A DNA stretch of 64,000 nt from Mycobacterium sp. (GCA_003987775.1 RXJD01000007.1:1-64000), one strand, 5' to 3'. Numbered from the stretch's first letter, positions 9,928 to 19,105 are shown. Notes: generated by a model not told the origin, from the letters alone. Numbers and translations are program-made.

Positions 9928-11159
9928 GCTGCCGCTCCGTACTTGGCGAGCAGCTTCTTGCGCAGCCGCGGTTGCACATTGACCTTGGTGATGTCGCCGT
10001 CGTAGTGCTCGAGCACCCGGTGGTCCATGACCTTGCGCCACAGCGGCGGGAAGTAGGTCAGCGAGATCATCGATGCGTACCCGCTGGGCAGGTTGGGCGC
10101 ACCTTCCATGCTGCGCAGGGTCTGGTAGCGCCGCGTGGGGTTGGCGTGGTGGTCGCTGTGCCGCTGCAGGTGGTAGAGGAACAGGTTGGTGACGATGTGG
10201 TCGGAGTTCCAGCTGTGCACCGGGGCGCAGCGCTCGTAGCGGCCGTTGGCGTTCTTCTGCCGCAGCAGCCCGTAGTGCTCGAGGTAGTTGACGGCTTCCA
10301 GCAGGCTGAAGCCGAAGATCGCCTGAATGATCAGGAACGGGATCACGCTCACCCCGAAGGCCGCGATCAGCGCGCCGAACAGCACCACCGTCATCGCCCA
10401 GGCGTTCAGCACGTCGTTGCCCAGGTAGGTCCGCGGGTCCCAGGGGCTCTTGCCGAGCCGGCGGATGCGCTGCGCCTCCAGGTGCACCGACGAGCGGGCG
10501 CTGCCGACGACGCTGCGCGGCAGGAACTCCCAGAACGTCTCACCGAAGCGGGCCGAGGCGGGGTCCTCAGGGGTCGAGACCCGAACGTGGTGGCCGCGGT
10601 TGTGCTCGATGTAGAAGTGGCCGTAGGCCGTCTGCGCGAGGGTGATCTTGGACAGCCAGCGCTCCAGCGAGTCCTTCTTGTGCCCCATCTCGTGCGCGGT
10701 GTTGATGCCGACGCCGCCGAGCACGCCCACCGAGAGCGCGACGCCGATCTTGCCCAGCCAGCCCAGTCCGCCCTCAAAGCCCAGCCAGTGCAGGTTAGAC
10801 GCGGTGAACAAGTAGGCACCCAGGATCACGCTGGCGTACTGGAACGGGATGTAGATGTAGGTGCAGTAGCGGTAGTACTTGTCGTTCTCCAGCCGCTCCA
10901 TCACCTCATCCGGCGGGTTCTGCCCGTCCGGGCCGAAGCGCAGGTCCAGCAGCGGCAACAGGATGTAGACCAGGAACGGCCCGATCCACAGCGGCAGTTC
11001 GGCTGCCGTGTGCCAGCCCAGCTTGTTGACGCCCCAGATCACCGGCAGCATCACGAACAACGCCGTCGGAGCGATCAATCCCATCAGCCACAAGTAGCGC
11101 TTCTTGTCGCGCCACTCGGCTACCGGCACCTCCGGAGTGCCGTCGATTTGTGTGGTCAT
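9924..11159 (-). CDS. alkB: Alkane 1-monooxygenase
   Basis: A 411-residue membrane di-iron hydroxylase that oxidises medium-chain n-alkanes to 1-alkanols using electrons from rubredoxin. The histidine boxes are HEMGHK (156-161), EHNRGHH (185-191) and LQRHSDHH (331-338). The AlkB signature NYLEHYGL lies at 291-298. Hydrophobic helices occupy about 25-45, 58-72, 105-125, 135-153 and two stretches around 250-285. AGGAGG precedes the ATG. The cluster alkB-rubA-rubB-tetR matches Rv3252c-Rv3249c. Confidence 0.97.
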   Translation of the reverse strand: MTTQIDGTPEVPVAEWRDKKRYLWLMGLIAPTALFVMLPVIWGVNKLGWHTAAELPLWIGPFLVYILLPLLDLRFGPDGQNPPDEVMERLENDKYYRYCTYIYIPFQYASVILGAYLFTASNLHWLGFEGGLGWLGKIGVALSVGVLGGVGINTAHEMGHKKDSLERWLSKITLAQTAYGHFYIEHNRGHHVRVSTPEDPASARFGETFWEFLPRSVVGSARSSVHLEAQRIRRLGKSPWDPRTYLGNDVLNAWAMTVVLFGALIAAFGVSVIPFLIIQAIFGFSLLEAVNYLEHYGLLRQKNANGRYERCAPVHSWNSDHIVTNLFLYHLQRHSDHHANPTRRYQTLRSMEGAPNLPSGYASMISLTYFPPLWRKVMDHRVLEHYDGDITKVNVQPRLRKKLLAKYGAAA

Positions 11160-11176
11160 ACGCCATACCTCCTTGT

Positions 11177-11239
11177 GTGAGTCTCACCACTTGAGGTTGG
11201 ACATTACAACCGTTTACGTCTCGTGTCTAGACACCAGAC
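11177..11239 (-). promoter_or_regulatory. alkB upstream region with a 22-bp palindromic operator candidate
   Basis: The core GTGTCTAGACAC at 11223-11234 is a perfect 12-bp palindrome. GTCT at 11218-11221 and AGAC at 11236-11239 extend it to 22 bp with one mismatched pair. A shorter palindrome, GTGAG-N-CTCAC, lies at 11177-11187, just before the ribosome site. The spacing of about 65 bp from the alkB start suits a repressor covering the promoter. The TetR protein encoded at the end of the operon is the natural candidate ligand. Confidence 0.6.
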
Positions 11240-11271
11240 GTTGTTTTGTAAACTAACTATCCAAAATCAGC

Positions 11272-12756
11272 TCAAATGTCCAGGTCGGCGTCACCCTTCT
11301 CGCGCCGGGCCTGGACCGAGTGCCGCCGGCCGTACCCGACGTAGATCGCGACCCCCACCAGCAGCCAGATGCCGAAACGGAGCCAGGTGAGCGCGGTCAG
11401 ATTGAGCATCAGCCAGAGGCAGGCGCACACCGACGCGATCGGCAGCACCGGCACCCACGGCGCGCTGAAGCCCCGGGGCAGGTCGGGACGGGTCCGGCGC
11501 AGCACGATGACGCCGGCGGAAACCAGGACGAAGGCGAACAGCGTGCCGACATTGACCATTTCCTCGAGCTTGTTGATCGGGAACACCGACGCGGTCGCGG
11601 CGATCACCACCGCAACCAGCACGGTGATGCGCACCGGGGTGCCTCGCGAGCTGGTCTTCGCCAGCCCCCGGGGCAGCAGGCCGTCGCGCGCCATCGCGAA
11701 CAACACCCGGCACTGACCGAGCATCAGCACCATCACCACGGTGGTCAGGCCGGCCAGCGCTCCGACCGAGATGATCCCGCTGGCCCAGTAGATGCCGTTG
11801 GCCTGGAACGCGGTGGCCAGGTTCGCCTGACCGTGGCCCGGGACGCTGCGCAGCTGGGTGTAGGAGACCATCCCGGACAGCACGATCGCCACCGCGACAT
11901 ACAGCAGCGTCACGACCCCGAGCGAGGCCAGAATGCCGCGCGGGACGTCGCGCTGGGGATTCTTGGTTTCCTCGGCCATGGTCGCCACGATGTCGAACCC
12001 GATGAAGGCGAAGAACACGATCGAGGCGCCGGCCAGGACGCCATACCAGCCGTAGTGGCTACCGCCGGCGCCGGTCAGCAGCGACAACACGGACTGGTCC
12101 ATCCCGCGGCCCTGGTGCTCGGCCTCCGGCTTCGGGATGAACGGGGTGTAGTTCGCGGCCTTGATATAGAAGGAGCCAACGATCACAACCAGGATCACGA
12201 CCGACACCTTGATGGCGGTGACCACCGCGGAGAACCGGGACGAGAGCTTGGTGCCCAGCACCAGCAGGACGGCCACCAGCGCGACGATCAGCAGCGCGCC
12301 CCAGTCGAATTCGATCGGCCCGAGCGCGAGGGTGCCGCCGGCGAAACCGAACACAGTACCCAGGTAGCTGGACCAGCCCTTGGCGACCACCGCCGCGCCG
12401 ATGGCCAACTCCAGCACCAGGTTCCAGCCGATGATCCAGGCCAGGAACTCGCCGAAGGTCGCGTAGGAGAAGGTGTAGGCGCTGCCGGCCACCGGAAGCG
12501 TGGACGCGAATTCGGCGTAGCACAGCGCCGCCAGCGCGCAGGTCCCCGCGGCGATGAGAAACGAGATCCAGATGGCCGGTCCGGTGATGTCGCCGGCGGT
12601 GGATGCGGTGACGGTGAAAATGCCGGCCCCGATCACCACCGAGACGCCGAAGACCACCAGATCCAGCCAGGTCAGATCTTTGCGGAGCCGGGTGGCCGGC
12701 TCGTCGGTATCGGCAATCGATTGCTCGACCGATTTCGTGCGCCAGCGACCGGACAT
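11272..12756 (-). CDS. APC-family cationic amino-acid permease (Rv3253c homologue)
   Basis: A 494-residue transporter with about 12-13 predicted membrane helices. The first helix region, VVFGVSVVIGAGIFTVTAS, carries the APC-family glycine motif, and GFDIVATMAEETKNPQRDVPRGI is the signature loop of the cationic amino-acid transporter group. The C-terminus is charged (RREKGDADLDI). The ATG at 12756 is chosen because the family homology starts there; the open frame continues another 330 codons into the divergent gene with no membrane character. Substrate is inferred from the subfamily only. Confidence 0.9.
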   Translation of the reverse strand: MSGRWRTKSVEQSIADTDEPATRLRKDLTWLDLVVFGVSVVIGAGIFTVTASTAGDITGPAIWISFLIAAGTCALAALCYAEFASTLPVAGSAYTFSYATFGEFLAWIIGWNLVLELAIGAAVVAKGWSSYLGTVFGFAGGTLALGPIEFDWGALLIVALVAVLLVLGTKLSSRFSAVVTAIKVSVVILVVIVGSFYIKAANYTPFIPKPEAEHQGRGMDQSVLSLLTGAGGSHYGWYGVLAGASIVFFAFIGFDIVATMAEETKNPQRDVPRGILASLGVVTLLYVAVAIVLSGMVSYTQLRSVPGHGQANLATAFQANGIYWASGIISVGALAGLTTVVMVLMLGQCRVLFAMARDGLLPRGLAKTSSRGTPVRITVLVAVVIAATASVFPINKLEEMVNVGTLFAFVLVSAGVIVLRRTRPDLPRGFSAPWVPVLPIASVCACLWLMLNLTALTWLRFGIWLLVGVAIYVGYGRRHSVQARREKGDADLDI

Positions 12757-12816
12757 CTGCCCGCCCCTTCTCCTCACCTGCAGTTGTGACCGCACAGTAC
12801 TGGGTACTCTGCGGGA

Positions 12817-14229
12817 ATGGTGGGGAGCGTAGAGAACAAAAATCATGCGGTGGTGATCGGTGCGAGCATCGCGGGGCTGTCGGCGGCCCGGGTGCTGTCC
12901 GACTTTTACGAGCGGGTGACCGTCTTCGAACGGGACGACCTGCCGAGCGCACCGGCCAACCGCGCGACCGTCCCTCAGGACCGTCACCTGCACATGCTGA
13001 TGGCGCGCGGCGCCAACGAGTTCGAGAGCCTGTTTCCCGGTCTGCTGAATGACATGGTGGCGGCCGGTGTGCCGATGCTGGAGAACCGCCCGGACTGCAT
13101 CCACCTGGGCGCCGCCGGTCACGTGCTGGGCACCGGGCACACGCTGCGTGACGAGTTCACCGCCTACGTACCAAGCCGGCCGCATCTGGAGTGGCAGATC
13201 CGGCGCCGCGTCTTGGAGATCGACAACGTCGAGATCGTCCGGCGCCCGGTCGCCGAGCCTCGTTTCGAACCTGCCGTGCAACGGGTCACCGGAGTGCTGC
13301 TGGACCCTGCCGTGCGCGGTGAGGAACCCGAATTCATAGCCGCGGATCTGGTGGTCGACGCGGCCGGACGCGGCACCCGACTGCCCGTGTGGCTGGACCA
13401 GTGGGGTTATCAGCGCGCTCCGGAAGCCACGGTCGACATCGGAATCAATTACGCCACACACCAATTCCGCATGCCCGAGGGCTTGATCGCGGAAAAGGTG
13501 GTGGTCGCCGGCGCCTCGCACGACAAGTCGCTGGGGCTGGGCATGCTGTATTACGAGGACGGCACCTGGGTGCTCACGACCTTCGGCGTGGCGCACGAAA
13601 AACCGCCGCGCACCTTCCCCGAAATGCTCGCGCTGGCGGACGATCTGCTGCCGGAACATTTCAACAAAGCGCTGGCACAGGCCGAACCACTCGGTGAGCC
13701 GGCGTATCACGCCTTCCCGGTGAGCAGATGGCGTCGCTACCACAAGCTGGAGCGGTTCCCGGCCGGGATCATCCCGTTCGGTGACGCCGTGGCCAGCTTC
13801 AACCCGACGTTCGGACAGGGCATGACGATGACGTCGATCCAGGCCGGCAACCTGCGCCGGGCACTGGAGTCACCGGACGGGGATCTGGCAGCGACGCTCG
13901 CCCGATTCACTGCCAAGACGACGTTCCCGGTGTGGATGATGAACGCCATCGGCGACGTGGCTCTGCATCATGCGACCGGTCACCCGGAGCCGCGGTGGTG
14001 GCGCGCGGTCGGCGGTCTTTTCGATCAGTTCCTCGGGGCCGCCGAGACGGATCCCGTTCTGGCGGAATGGTTTTTGCGCCGGTTCTCGCTGCTGGACAGT
14101 CTGTACATGATTCCGCCGGCCCGGTTGATCGGGCGAACCATGGCGCACAACATGCGGCTGTGGATGAAGGAGCGCCGGGAGTTACGCGCTCAGGGTCGGC
14201 AGCGCGGGTTGGTCACAAGCCCACGGTAG
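12817..14229 (+). CDS. FAD-dependent oxidoreductase (Rv3254 homologue)
   Basis: A 470-residue flavoprotein of the squalene epoxidase/PHBH-like class. The FAD dinucleotide motif is VVIGASIAGLSAARVL at residues 12-27, with an ERDD acidic patch following. The second FAD motif is IIPFGDAVASFNPTFGQG near residue 330. The substrate is unknown. A TANNNT-type -10 (TACTCT at 12805-12810) ends 6 nt before the ATG and no Shine-Dalgarno is seen, so the mRNA is probably leaderless. A SigF-like GTTG-N15-GGGTA overlaps the same site but has a poor -35. The 3' end overlaps convergent manA by 17 bp. Confidence 0.85.
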   Translation: MVGSVENKNHAVVIGASIAGLSAARVLSDFYERVTVFERDDLPSAPANRATVPQDRHLHMLMARGANEFESLFPGLLNDMVAAGVPMLENRPDCIHLGAAGHVLGTGHTLRDEFTAYVPSRPHLEWQIRRRVLEIDNVEIVRRPVAEPRFEPAVQRVTGVLLDPAVRGEEPEFIAADLVVDAAGRGTRLPVWLDQWGYQRAPEATVDIGINYATHQFRMPEGLIAEKVVVAGASHDKSLGLGMLYYEDGTWVLTTFGVAHEKPPRTFPEMLALADDLLPEHFNKALAQAEPLGEPAYHAFPVSRWRRYHKLERFPAGIIPFGDAVASFNPTFGQGMTMTSIQAGNLRRALESPDGDLAATLARFTAKTTFPVWMMNAIGDVALHHATGHPEPRWWRAVGGLFDQFLGAAETDPVLAEWFLRRFSLLDSLYMIPPARLIGRTMAHNMRLWMKERRELRAQGRQRGLVTSPR

Positions 14230-15451
14230 CCCGGAACAACTTTGCCGGGCGCTCCGCGGACAGCCGGATCGGGCCGTCGTCGGCGCCGACCCACGCAGCC
14301 GCGCCGCGATCGAGCGTCACCGACCCGGATTTGCCGTAGACAGTCAGAGATCCCTCCGCGCACAACAGGATCTGCGGCCCGTCGTGGCTGCACGGCGCGT
14401 CGACCTCGTGCCCGAGGTGATCGCCGTCGAGCACCAGCAGCGCCAGCGCGAACTCGTCGGTCGGAGTGTCGTAGATCCGTTCCAGGCCGTCGCGGTGGAC
14501 CGACGGGCGCAGGTGCGCTTCGGGGGTCGGCGTGAAGTCCAGCACCCGCAGCAGCTCGGGCACGTCGACGTGCTTGGGCGTGAGTCCGCCGCGTAATACG
14601 TTGTCGGAGTTGGCCATCACCTCCACCGCGAAACCGCGCAGGTAGGTGTGCAGGTTGCCGGCCGGCAGGAAGATCGCCTCGCACGGGGCCAGGGTGATGC
14701 GATTGAGCAGCAACGCCGCGAGCACCCCGGCGTCACCGGGGTAGCGCTCCCCCAATTCCAGCAGCGTCTTCACTTCGGCCGCGAATTCCGTTGCCCCGGA
14801 ACTGATGTACTGGATCGCGCCGTCGAGCACCGCGGGCACCAGCACGTCGAGGTCGGGCTGGGGCGCGGTGATCCACGTCGTGAACAGCGCGCGCAGGCCG
14901 TCCGCATCGCTCTGGTCATCGGACCCGGCACTGAGCAACTCGATGAACGGGTCGAGATCGGACACGTTCAGCGCGCGCAGCAATTCGACGGTCCGCGACG
15001 CCTGACGGAAACCGGCGAGCGCTTCGAAGGGCTGCAACGCCACCAGCAGTTCCGGCTTGTGGCTGGTGTCGCGGTAGTTGCGCACGGGCGAGTTCACCGG
15101 GATGCCCAGCCGCTCTTCGCGGGCGAAACCCTCGAGCGCCTGCGCCGCGCTCGGGTGTGCCTGCAGCGACAACGGCTCGTCGGCGGCGAGCACCTTGACC
15201 AGGAACGGCAGCACGTCACCGAACCGCGCCCGCAAGGTGGGCCCGAGCTGACCATCCGGGTCGGAGGTGAGTGCGGCCAGCAACGAGGCTTCGCCGTTCG
15301 GCGTCTCCAGCCAGGCCGGGTCACCGGGATGGGCGCCGAACCACAGTTCGGCTTCGGGATGCGCGGCAGGCACCGGCCGTCCGGTGAATTCGGCGAGAGC
15401 GGTGCGTGATCCCCAGGCGTACGTCCGTAACGCTCCGCGTAACAGTTCCAC
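14213..15451 (-). CDS. manA: Mannose-6-phosphate isomerase, class I
   Basis: A 412-residue zinc enzyme interconverting fructose-6-phosphate and mannose-6-phosphate, the entry to GDP-mannose and mannosylated envelope lipids. Recognisable parts are YAWGSRTALAEF near the N-terminus, ELWFGAHP, the zinc/active-site LSLQAHPS and the downstream HKPELLVAL. Translation starts at GTG (15451), 7 nt after the upstream SIS-domain gene ends. It is the last gene of pmmA-SIS-manA. Confidence 0.95.
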   Translation of the reverse strand: MELLRGALRTYAWGSRTALAEFTGRPVPAAHPEAELWFGAHPGDPAWLETPNGEASLLAALTSDPDGQLGPTLRARFGDVLPFLVKVLAADEPLSLQAHPSAAQALEGFAREERLGIPVNSPVRNYRDTSHKPELLVALQPFEALAGFRQASRTVELLRALNVSDLDPFIELLSAGSDDQSDADGLRALFTTWITAPQPDLDVLVPAVLDGAIQYISSGATEFAAEVKTLLELGERYPGDAGVLAALLLNRITLAPCEAIFLPAGNLHTYLRGFAVEVMANSDNVLRGGLTPKHVDVPELLRVLDFTPTPEAHLRPSVHRDGLERIYDTPTDEFALALLVLDGDHLGHEVDAPCSHDGPQILLCAEGSLTVYGKSGSVTLDRGAAAWVGADDGPIRLSAERPAKLFRATVGL

Positions 15452-15458
15452 CGTTTAT

Positions 15459-16529
15459 CTATCCCCGTGCCAGTCGCAGGTAAACCGCGGCCATCTCCAG
15501 CCGAACGGCCAATACTGCCAGTTGCTGCTCGGCGCGGGCCGCGGCGGTCGGCGGCGGGGGTCCGTCCTGCATGTCTTCGGCACCGATCAGATAGACGTCG
15601 TCGAGTCCGGCCACCCGGGCGGACACCACCGTCCGCTCGGCGGCCAGCGTCAGTGCCAGGACCCGCAACCGCTGGGGCAGCGGACCGTCGATCTGCTCGT
15701 CGTGGAACAGCGCATCGGCAGGGTCGGCGAAGCCGCTCGGTCCGTTGCGCAGTGCCGCCACCGCGTCGCCCAGGCCCGCGGCCGCCGCGGCCTGCTGCGC
15801 GACCCGCAGCAGCACCGCACTACCGTGCCGGGCCAGGGCCAGGGTCGCCGCGTTGTCACCGGCCAGCGCGACCCGGCAGTCGGTCATCCGGGCGGCCAAT
15901 GTCTTGGCGGGGTTGGTGAACAGGTCGCGGCCCGCGCTGTTGCGCAATGCCTCGGCGTCGAGTTCGTCGGCCAGCGCGGCCAGATCGATGGTCAGTCGCG
16001 AATCGACGGTTTGCAGCACCGCCAGCCCGGCCGCCAGGTACCGGCACAACCCGAACTCCTCGGGACCCGCCAAGCGCGGCGACAACACCGCGACCCGGCC
16101 GGCGGTGGAATCGCGCAGGGGACCCTCGAACGGCGCCACCACCACGACCCGCGCGCCCCGGCGCACTCCGGTGGCGGCCGCGCCCACCAGCGCGGGATCG
16201 CCGGGATCATCGCCGGCGACGATCAGCACATCGAGCGGGCCGACCCACGGCGGCGCTTCGGTGACGAGAACAATCGGCTCGGCGGCCGCGGTGGCCAGCG
16301 TCGCCGCCAGCAAGGCGCCGGCGGTCTCGGCGGCGCCGCGACCGGCCACCCAGATCACGCTGCGCACCCGGTCCTCACCGCGCAGCGAGTCCAGCTCACC
16401 TTCACTGAGCGCGGCCGCGACCGCGCGCACCTGCGCACCGGCCATCGACGCCGCGCGCAGCAGCCCGTCGCGGTCGGCGGCGATCAGGCCGTCAGCGTCC
16501 TCGAGATCGACGGCCCCCACGGCACTCAC
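15459..16529 (-). CDS. SIS-domain phosphosugar isomerase-like protein (Rv3256c homologue)
   Basis: A 356-residue protein of the bifunctional phosphoglucose/phosphomannose isomerase-like group, often labelled TobH in actinobacteria. A SIS-type fold is suggested by VIWVAGRGAAETAGALLAA and a second half resembling the C-terminal PGI-like domain. The activity is not established. The GTG start overlaps the pmmA stop (GTGA), and manA follows after 7 nt, so it is embedded in a mannose-phosphate operon and may act on hexose-6-phosphates. Confidence 0.75.
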   Translation of the reverse strand: MSAVGAVDLEDADGLIAADRDGLLRAASMAGAQVRAVAAALSEGELDSLRGEDRVRSVIWVAGRGAAETAGALLAATLATAAAEPIVLVTEAPPWVGPLDVLIVAGDDPGDPALVGAAATGVRRGARVVVVAPFEGPLRDSTAGRVAVLSPRLAGPEEFGLCRYLAAGLAVLQTVDSRLTIDLAALADELDAEALRNSAGRDLFTNPAKTLAARMTDCRVALAGDNAATLALARHGSAVLLRVAQQAAAAAGLGDAVAALRNGPSGFADPADALFHDEQIDGPLPQRLRVLALTLAAERTVVSARVAGLDDVYLIGAEDMQDGPPPPTAAARAEQQLAVLAVRLEMAAVYLRLARG

Positions 16530-17917
16530 GGTCCGGCTCCGCTTGCCTGCGCGGCGATTTCGGCGCTCACCTGTGCGACCACGGCGTCCACATCCTCGAT
16601 GCTGCGCCCCTCCACATTCAGCCGCAAGAGCGGTTCGGTGTTCGAGCTGCGCAGGTTGAACCAGCTGCCGTCGCCCAGGTCCACGGTGACACCGTCCAGA
16701 TGGTCGATGGACTGGATCCGGCCCGCGAAAGTCTTCAGGACGGCGTCCACGCAGGCCGGTGCGTCGGCCACGGTGAAGTTGATCTCGCCGGAGGATTCGT
16801 AGCGCTGGTAGTCGGCGGTGAGATCGGACAGAGGTCGCTCCTGCTCGCCGAGCGCGGCGAGCACATACAGCGCCGCCAGCATGCCGGAATCAGCGCCCCA
16901 GAAGTCGCGGAAGTAGTAGTGCGCCGAGTGCTCGCCGCCGAAGATTGCGCCGGTTTCAGCCATCAGTGCCTTGATGTAGGAATGGCCGACGCGCGAGCGC
17001 AGCGGCGTGCCGCCGCGCTCGACCACCAGCTCCGGCACCGCACGCGACGTGATGACGTTGTGAATCACCGTGGCGCCGATCTCGCGGCCCAGTTCGCGGG
17101 CGGCCACCAGGCTGGTCACCGTCGACGGCGAAACCGGGTTGCCGCGCTCATCGACGACGAAGCAGCGGTCGGCGTCGCCGTCGAAGGCCAGGCCGATGTC
17201 CGCGCCGGTTTCGCGCACGTAGTTCTGCAGGTCCACCAGATTCGCCGGGTCCAGCGGGTTGGCCTCGTGGTTGGGGAACGTCCCGTCCAACTCGAAGTAC
17301 AAGGGCAGCAACGTGATCGAGTCGATGGCGCCGAGCACCGCCGGTGCGGTGTGGCCGGCCATGCCGTTGCCCGCGTCCACCGCCACCCGCAACGGACGCA
17401 GGCCGGTGGTGTTGACCAGCGAGCGCAGGAACACCCCGTAGTCGGCCAGGACATCTTTGTCGGTGACCGAGCCGCGCGGCCCGTCATGACCCGGGACGCC
17501 CGCGATCACGTCCTCGCTGATGGTCTTCAGCCCGGTGTCGGCGCCGACGGGCTTGGCACCGGCACGACAGAGTTTGATGCCGTTGTACGCGGCGGGGTTG
17601 TGGCTGGCGGTGAACATGGCGCCAGGGCAATCCAGTTGCCCGGAGGCGAAGTACAACTGGTCGGTGGACGCCAGCCCGATGCGCACCACATCCAGTCCCT
17701 GCCCGGTGACCCCGGCGGCGAACGCCGCCGACAGCGACGGGGAACTGTCGCGCATGTCGTGACCGATGACCACCTGGCTCGCGCCTTCGCCGCGCATCAA
17801 CCGGGCAAACGCCGCCCCGACATCGGTGACCAGCGCCTCGTTGATCTGTTCGCCCACCAGGCCGCGAACGTCGTAGGCCTTGATGACACGGTGGACAGCC
17901 TCGGCGGGCCACGACAT
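16526..17917 (-). CDS. pmmA: Phosphomannomutase/phosphoglucomutase
   Basis: A 463-residue alpha-D-phosphohexomutase converting mannose-6-phosphate to mannose-1-phosphate, the substrate of ManC. The catalytic serine is Ser105 in TASHNP. The metal-binding loop is DGDADR, the sugar loop is GGEHSAH, and the phosphate-binding loop is RSSNTEP near the C-terminus. AGGAG lies 9 nt before the ATG. It is also called manB (Rv3257c). With manA and manC it completes the route from fructose-6-phosphate to GDP-mannose within 11 kb. Confidence 0.95.
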   Translation of the reverse strand: MSWPAEAVHRVIKAYDVRGLVGEQINEALVTDVGAAFARLMRGEGASQVVIGHDMRDSSPSLSAAFAAGVTGQGLDVVRIGLASTDQLYFASGQLDCPGAMFTASHNPAAYNGIKLCRAGAKPVGADTGLKTISEDVIAGVPGHDGPRGSVTDKDVLADYGVFLRSLVNTTGLRPLRVAVDAGNGMAGHTAPAVLGAIDSITLLPLYFELDGTFPNHEANPLDPANLVDLQNYVRETGADIGLAFDGDADRCFVVDERGNPVSPSTVTSLVAARELGREIGATVIHNVITSRAVPELVVERGGTPLRSRVGHSYIKALMAETGAIFGGEHSAHYYFRDFWGADSGMLAALYVLAALGEQERPLSDLTADYQRYESSGEINFTVADAPACVDAVLKTFAGRIQSIDHLDGVTVDLGDGSWFNLRSSNTEPLLRLNVEGRSIEDVDAVVAQVSAEIAAQASGAGP

Positions 17918-18007
17918 TCTGCGGTGCTCCTGACGACCTGGGTGGGGTATGACTCTTGGCCGCCAGCCTATCGGCCCGGCGGAGCCCCGGACCCAGACGG
18001 TGGCGAA

Positions 18008-18499
18008 CTAACCGGGAGGATCCGGCAGTACCCGCAGGTGGCCACGTCGGCGTCCGGAGCGGTGCTCGGGCGGAGCGAGCAGACCACCACTCGGCACGGT
18101 GGCGTGGGCGCCCGCATGATGCAGATGCGCGTCGGCGACGGTCCCCGCGGAGCGCGGTACGTCGTCGAAACCGTCACTGGCGATGAAGCCGTTCACCAGC
18201 GCGGGGGTGCGGGCCGGGGTACGCCCAGAAGCCCCGCCCTCGCGGACGGCATCGGCCAGCGCCACCAGTTCGTCGTCCTCGTCCGGATGGGTGGGTAGGG
18301 GTCCGGCATGGCGGACCAGTTCCCAGCCGCGCGGTGCCGTGATGCGGCCGGCGTGGTTGACGCACAGATCCCACGAGTGCGGTTCCCGCGCGGTAGCGAG
18401 CGGGCCGACCACCGCCGTCGAGTCCGAATAGACGAACGTCAACGTTGCCACTGCATAATGCGGACACCCGGGCCGGCAGCAGCGTCGGGGTACGTTCAC
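18008..18499 (-). CDS. DUF3499 protein (Rv3258c homologue)
   Basis: A 163-residue protein with an N-terminal zinc-ribbon-like part: CCRPGCPHYAVATL, then a strand region and WDLCVNHAGRI. This is the conserved core of the actinobacterial DUF3499 family, whose function is unknown. The C-terminal half is variable and Arg/His-rich. The GTG at 18499 is preferred: TAGCCT (18507-18512 on the minus strand) ends 7 nt before it, as for a leaderless transcript, and the length equals that of the M. tuberculosis homologue. The frame continues upstream without homology. Confidence 0.8.
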   Translation of the reverse strand: MNVPRRCCRPGCPHYAVATLTFVYSDSTAVVGPLATAREPHSWDLCVNHAGRITAPRGWELVRHAGPLPTHPDEDDELVALADAVREGGASGRTPARTPALVNGFIASDGFDDVPRSAGTVADAHLHHAGAHATVPSGGLLAPPEHRSGRRRGHLRVLPDPPG

Positions 18500-18569
18500 G
18501 CTCGAAAGGCTATCGCGGGTAAACGCCACCGCAGCGGCGGACACGCGCATCGGCGGGGGCGATGTGGAA

Positions 18570-18625
18570 CCGTTACCATCGGCGTCCAACCGTTACCATC
18601 GGCGTCCAACCGTTACCATCGGCGC
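18570..18625 (+). repeat. 20-bp tandem promoter repeat before the Rv3259 homologue
   Basis: The unit CGTTACCATCGGCGTCCAAC occurs at 18571-18590 and 18591-18610. A third partial copy (CGTTACCATCGGCG) spans 18611-18624 and runs into the GTG start at 18626. Each copy carries TACCAT, a TANNNT-type -10. In the last copy it lies at 18614-18619 and ends 6 nt before the GTG, the spacing of a leaderless promoter. Duplication has therefore produced three equally spaced potential -10 elements. Confidence 0.8.
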
Positions 18626-19105
18626 GTGAGCGGGGAAAGATCGGCTCTGCCGTTCGGCCGGCCGGGCCGCCGAAGAGGCCGGGATCTACGGGGTCCCTTG
18701 CTGCCGCCGACGGTCCCCGGGTGGCGCAGCCGGGCCGAGCGCTTCGACATGGCCGTACTGGAAGCCTACGAACCGATCGAGCGGCGCTGGCAGGATCGGG
18801 TGTCCGAACTCGACGTCGCGGTGGACGAGATCCCGCGTATCTCCGCCAAGGATCCCTACAGCGTGCAGTGGCCGCCGGAGGTGATCGCCGACGGTCCGAT
18901 CGCGCTGGCCCGGTTGATACCGGCCGGTGTCGACGTCCGCGGAAACGCCACGCGAGCGCGAATTGTGTTGTTCCGCAAGCCCATTGAGCGACGAGCCAAA
19001 GACACCGTCGAACTCGGCGACTTGCTGCATGAAATCCTGGTGGCCCAGGTGGCGATCTATCTGGACGTGGAACCCTCAGTCATCGACCCCTCGATCGACG
19101 ACTGA
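18626..19105 (+). CDS. Zincin-like metallopeptidase-family protein with incomplete active site (Rv3259 homologue)
   Basis: A 159-residue protein of the small zincin-like metallopeptidase family (Pfam Zincin_1). The central part (RARIVLFRKPIERRAKD, then ELGDLLHEILVAQVAIYL) aligns with the region where active members have HExxH. Here only HE remains, with Val in place of the second His, so peptidase activity is doubtful. The first 40 residues are Arg/Pro-rich. The GTG start is supported by a leaderless -10 (TACCAT) 6 nt upstream; the open frame continues upstream without coding character. It is convergent with whiB2, 15 nt apart. Confidence 0.75.
   Translation: MSGERSALPFGRPGRRRGRDLRGPLLPPTVPGWRSRAERFDMAVLEAYEPIERRWQDRVSELDVAVDEIPRISAKDPYSVQWPPEVIADGPIALARLIPAGVDVRGNATRARIVLFRKPIERRAKDTVELGDLLHEILVAQVAIYLDVEPSVIDPSIDD

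Noticed and set aside
12783..12806. SigF-like GTTG-N15-GGGTA before the Rv3254 homologue
   Set aside because: The -35 is poor and the same place carries a better leaderless SigA-type -10 (TACTCT).
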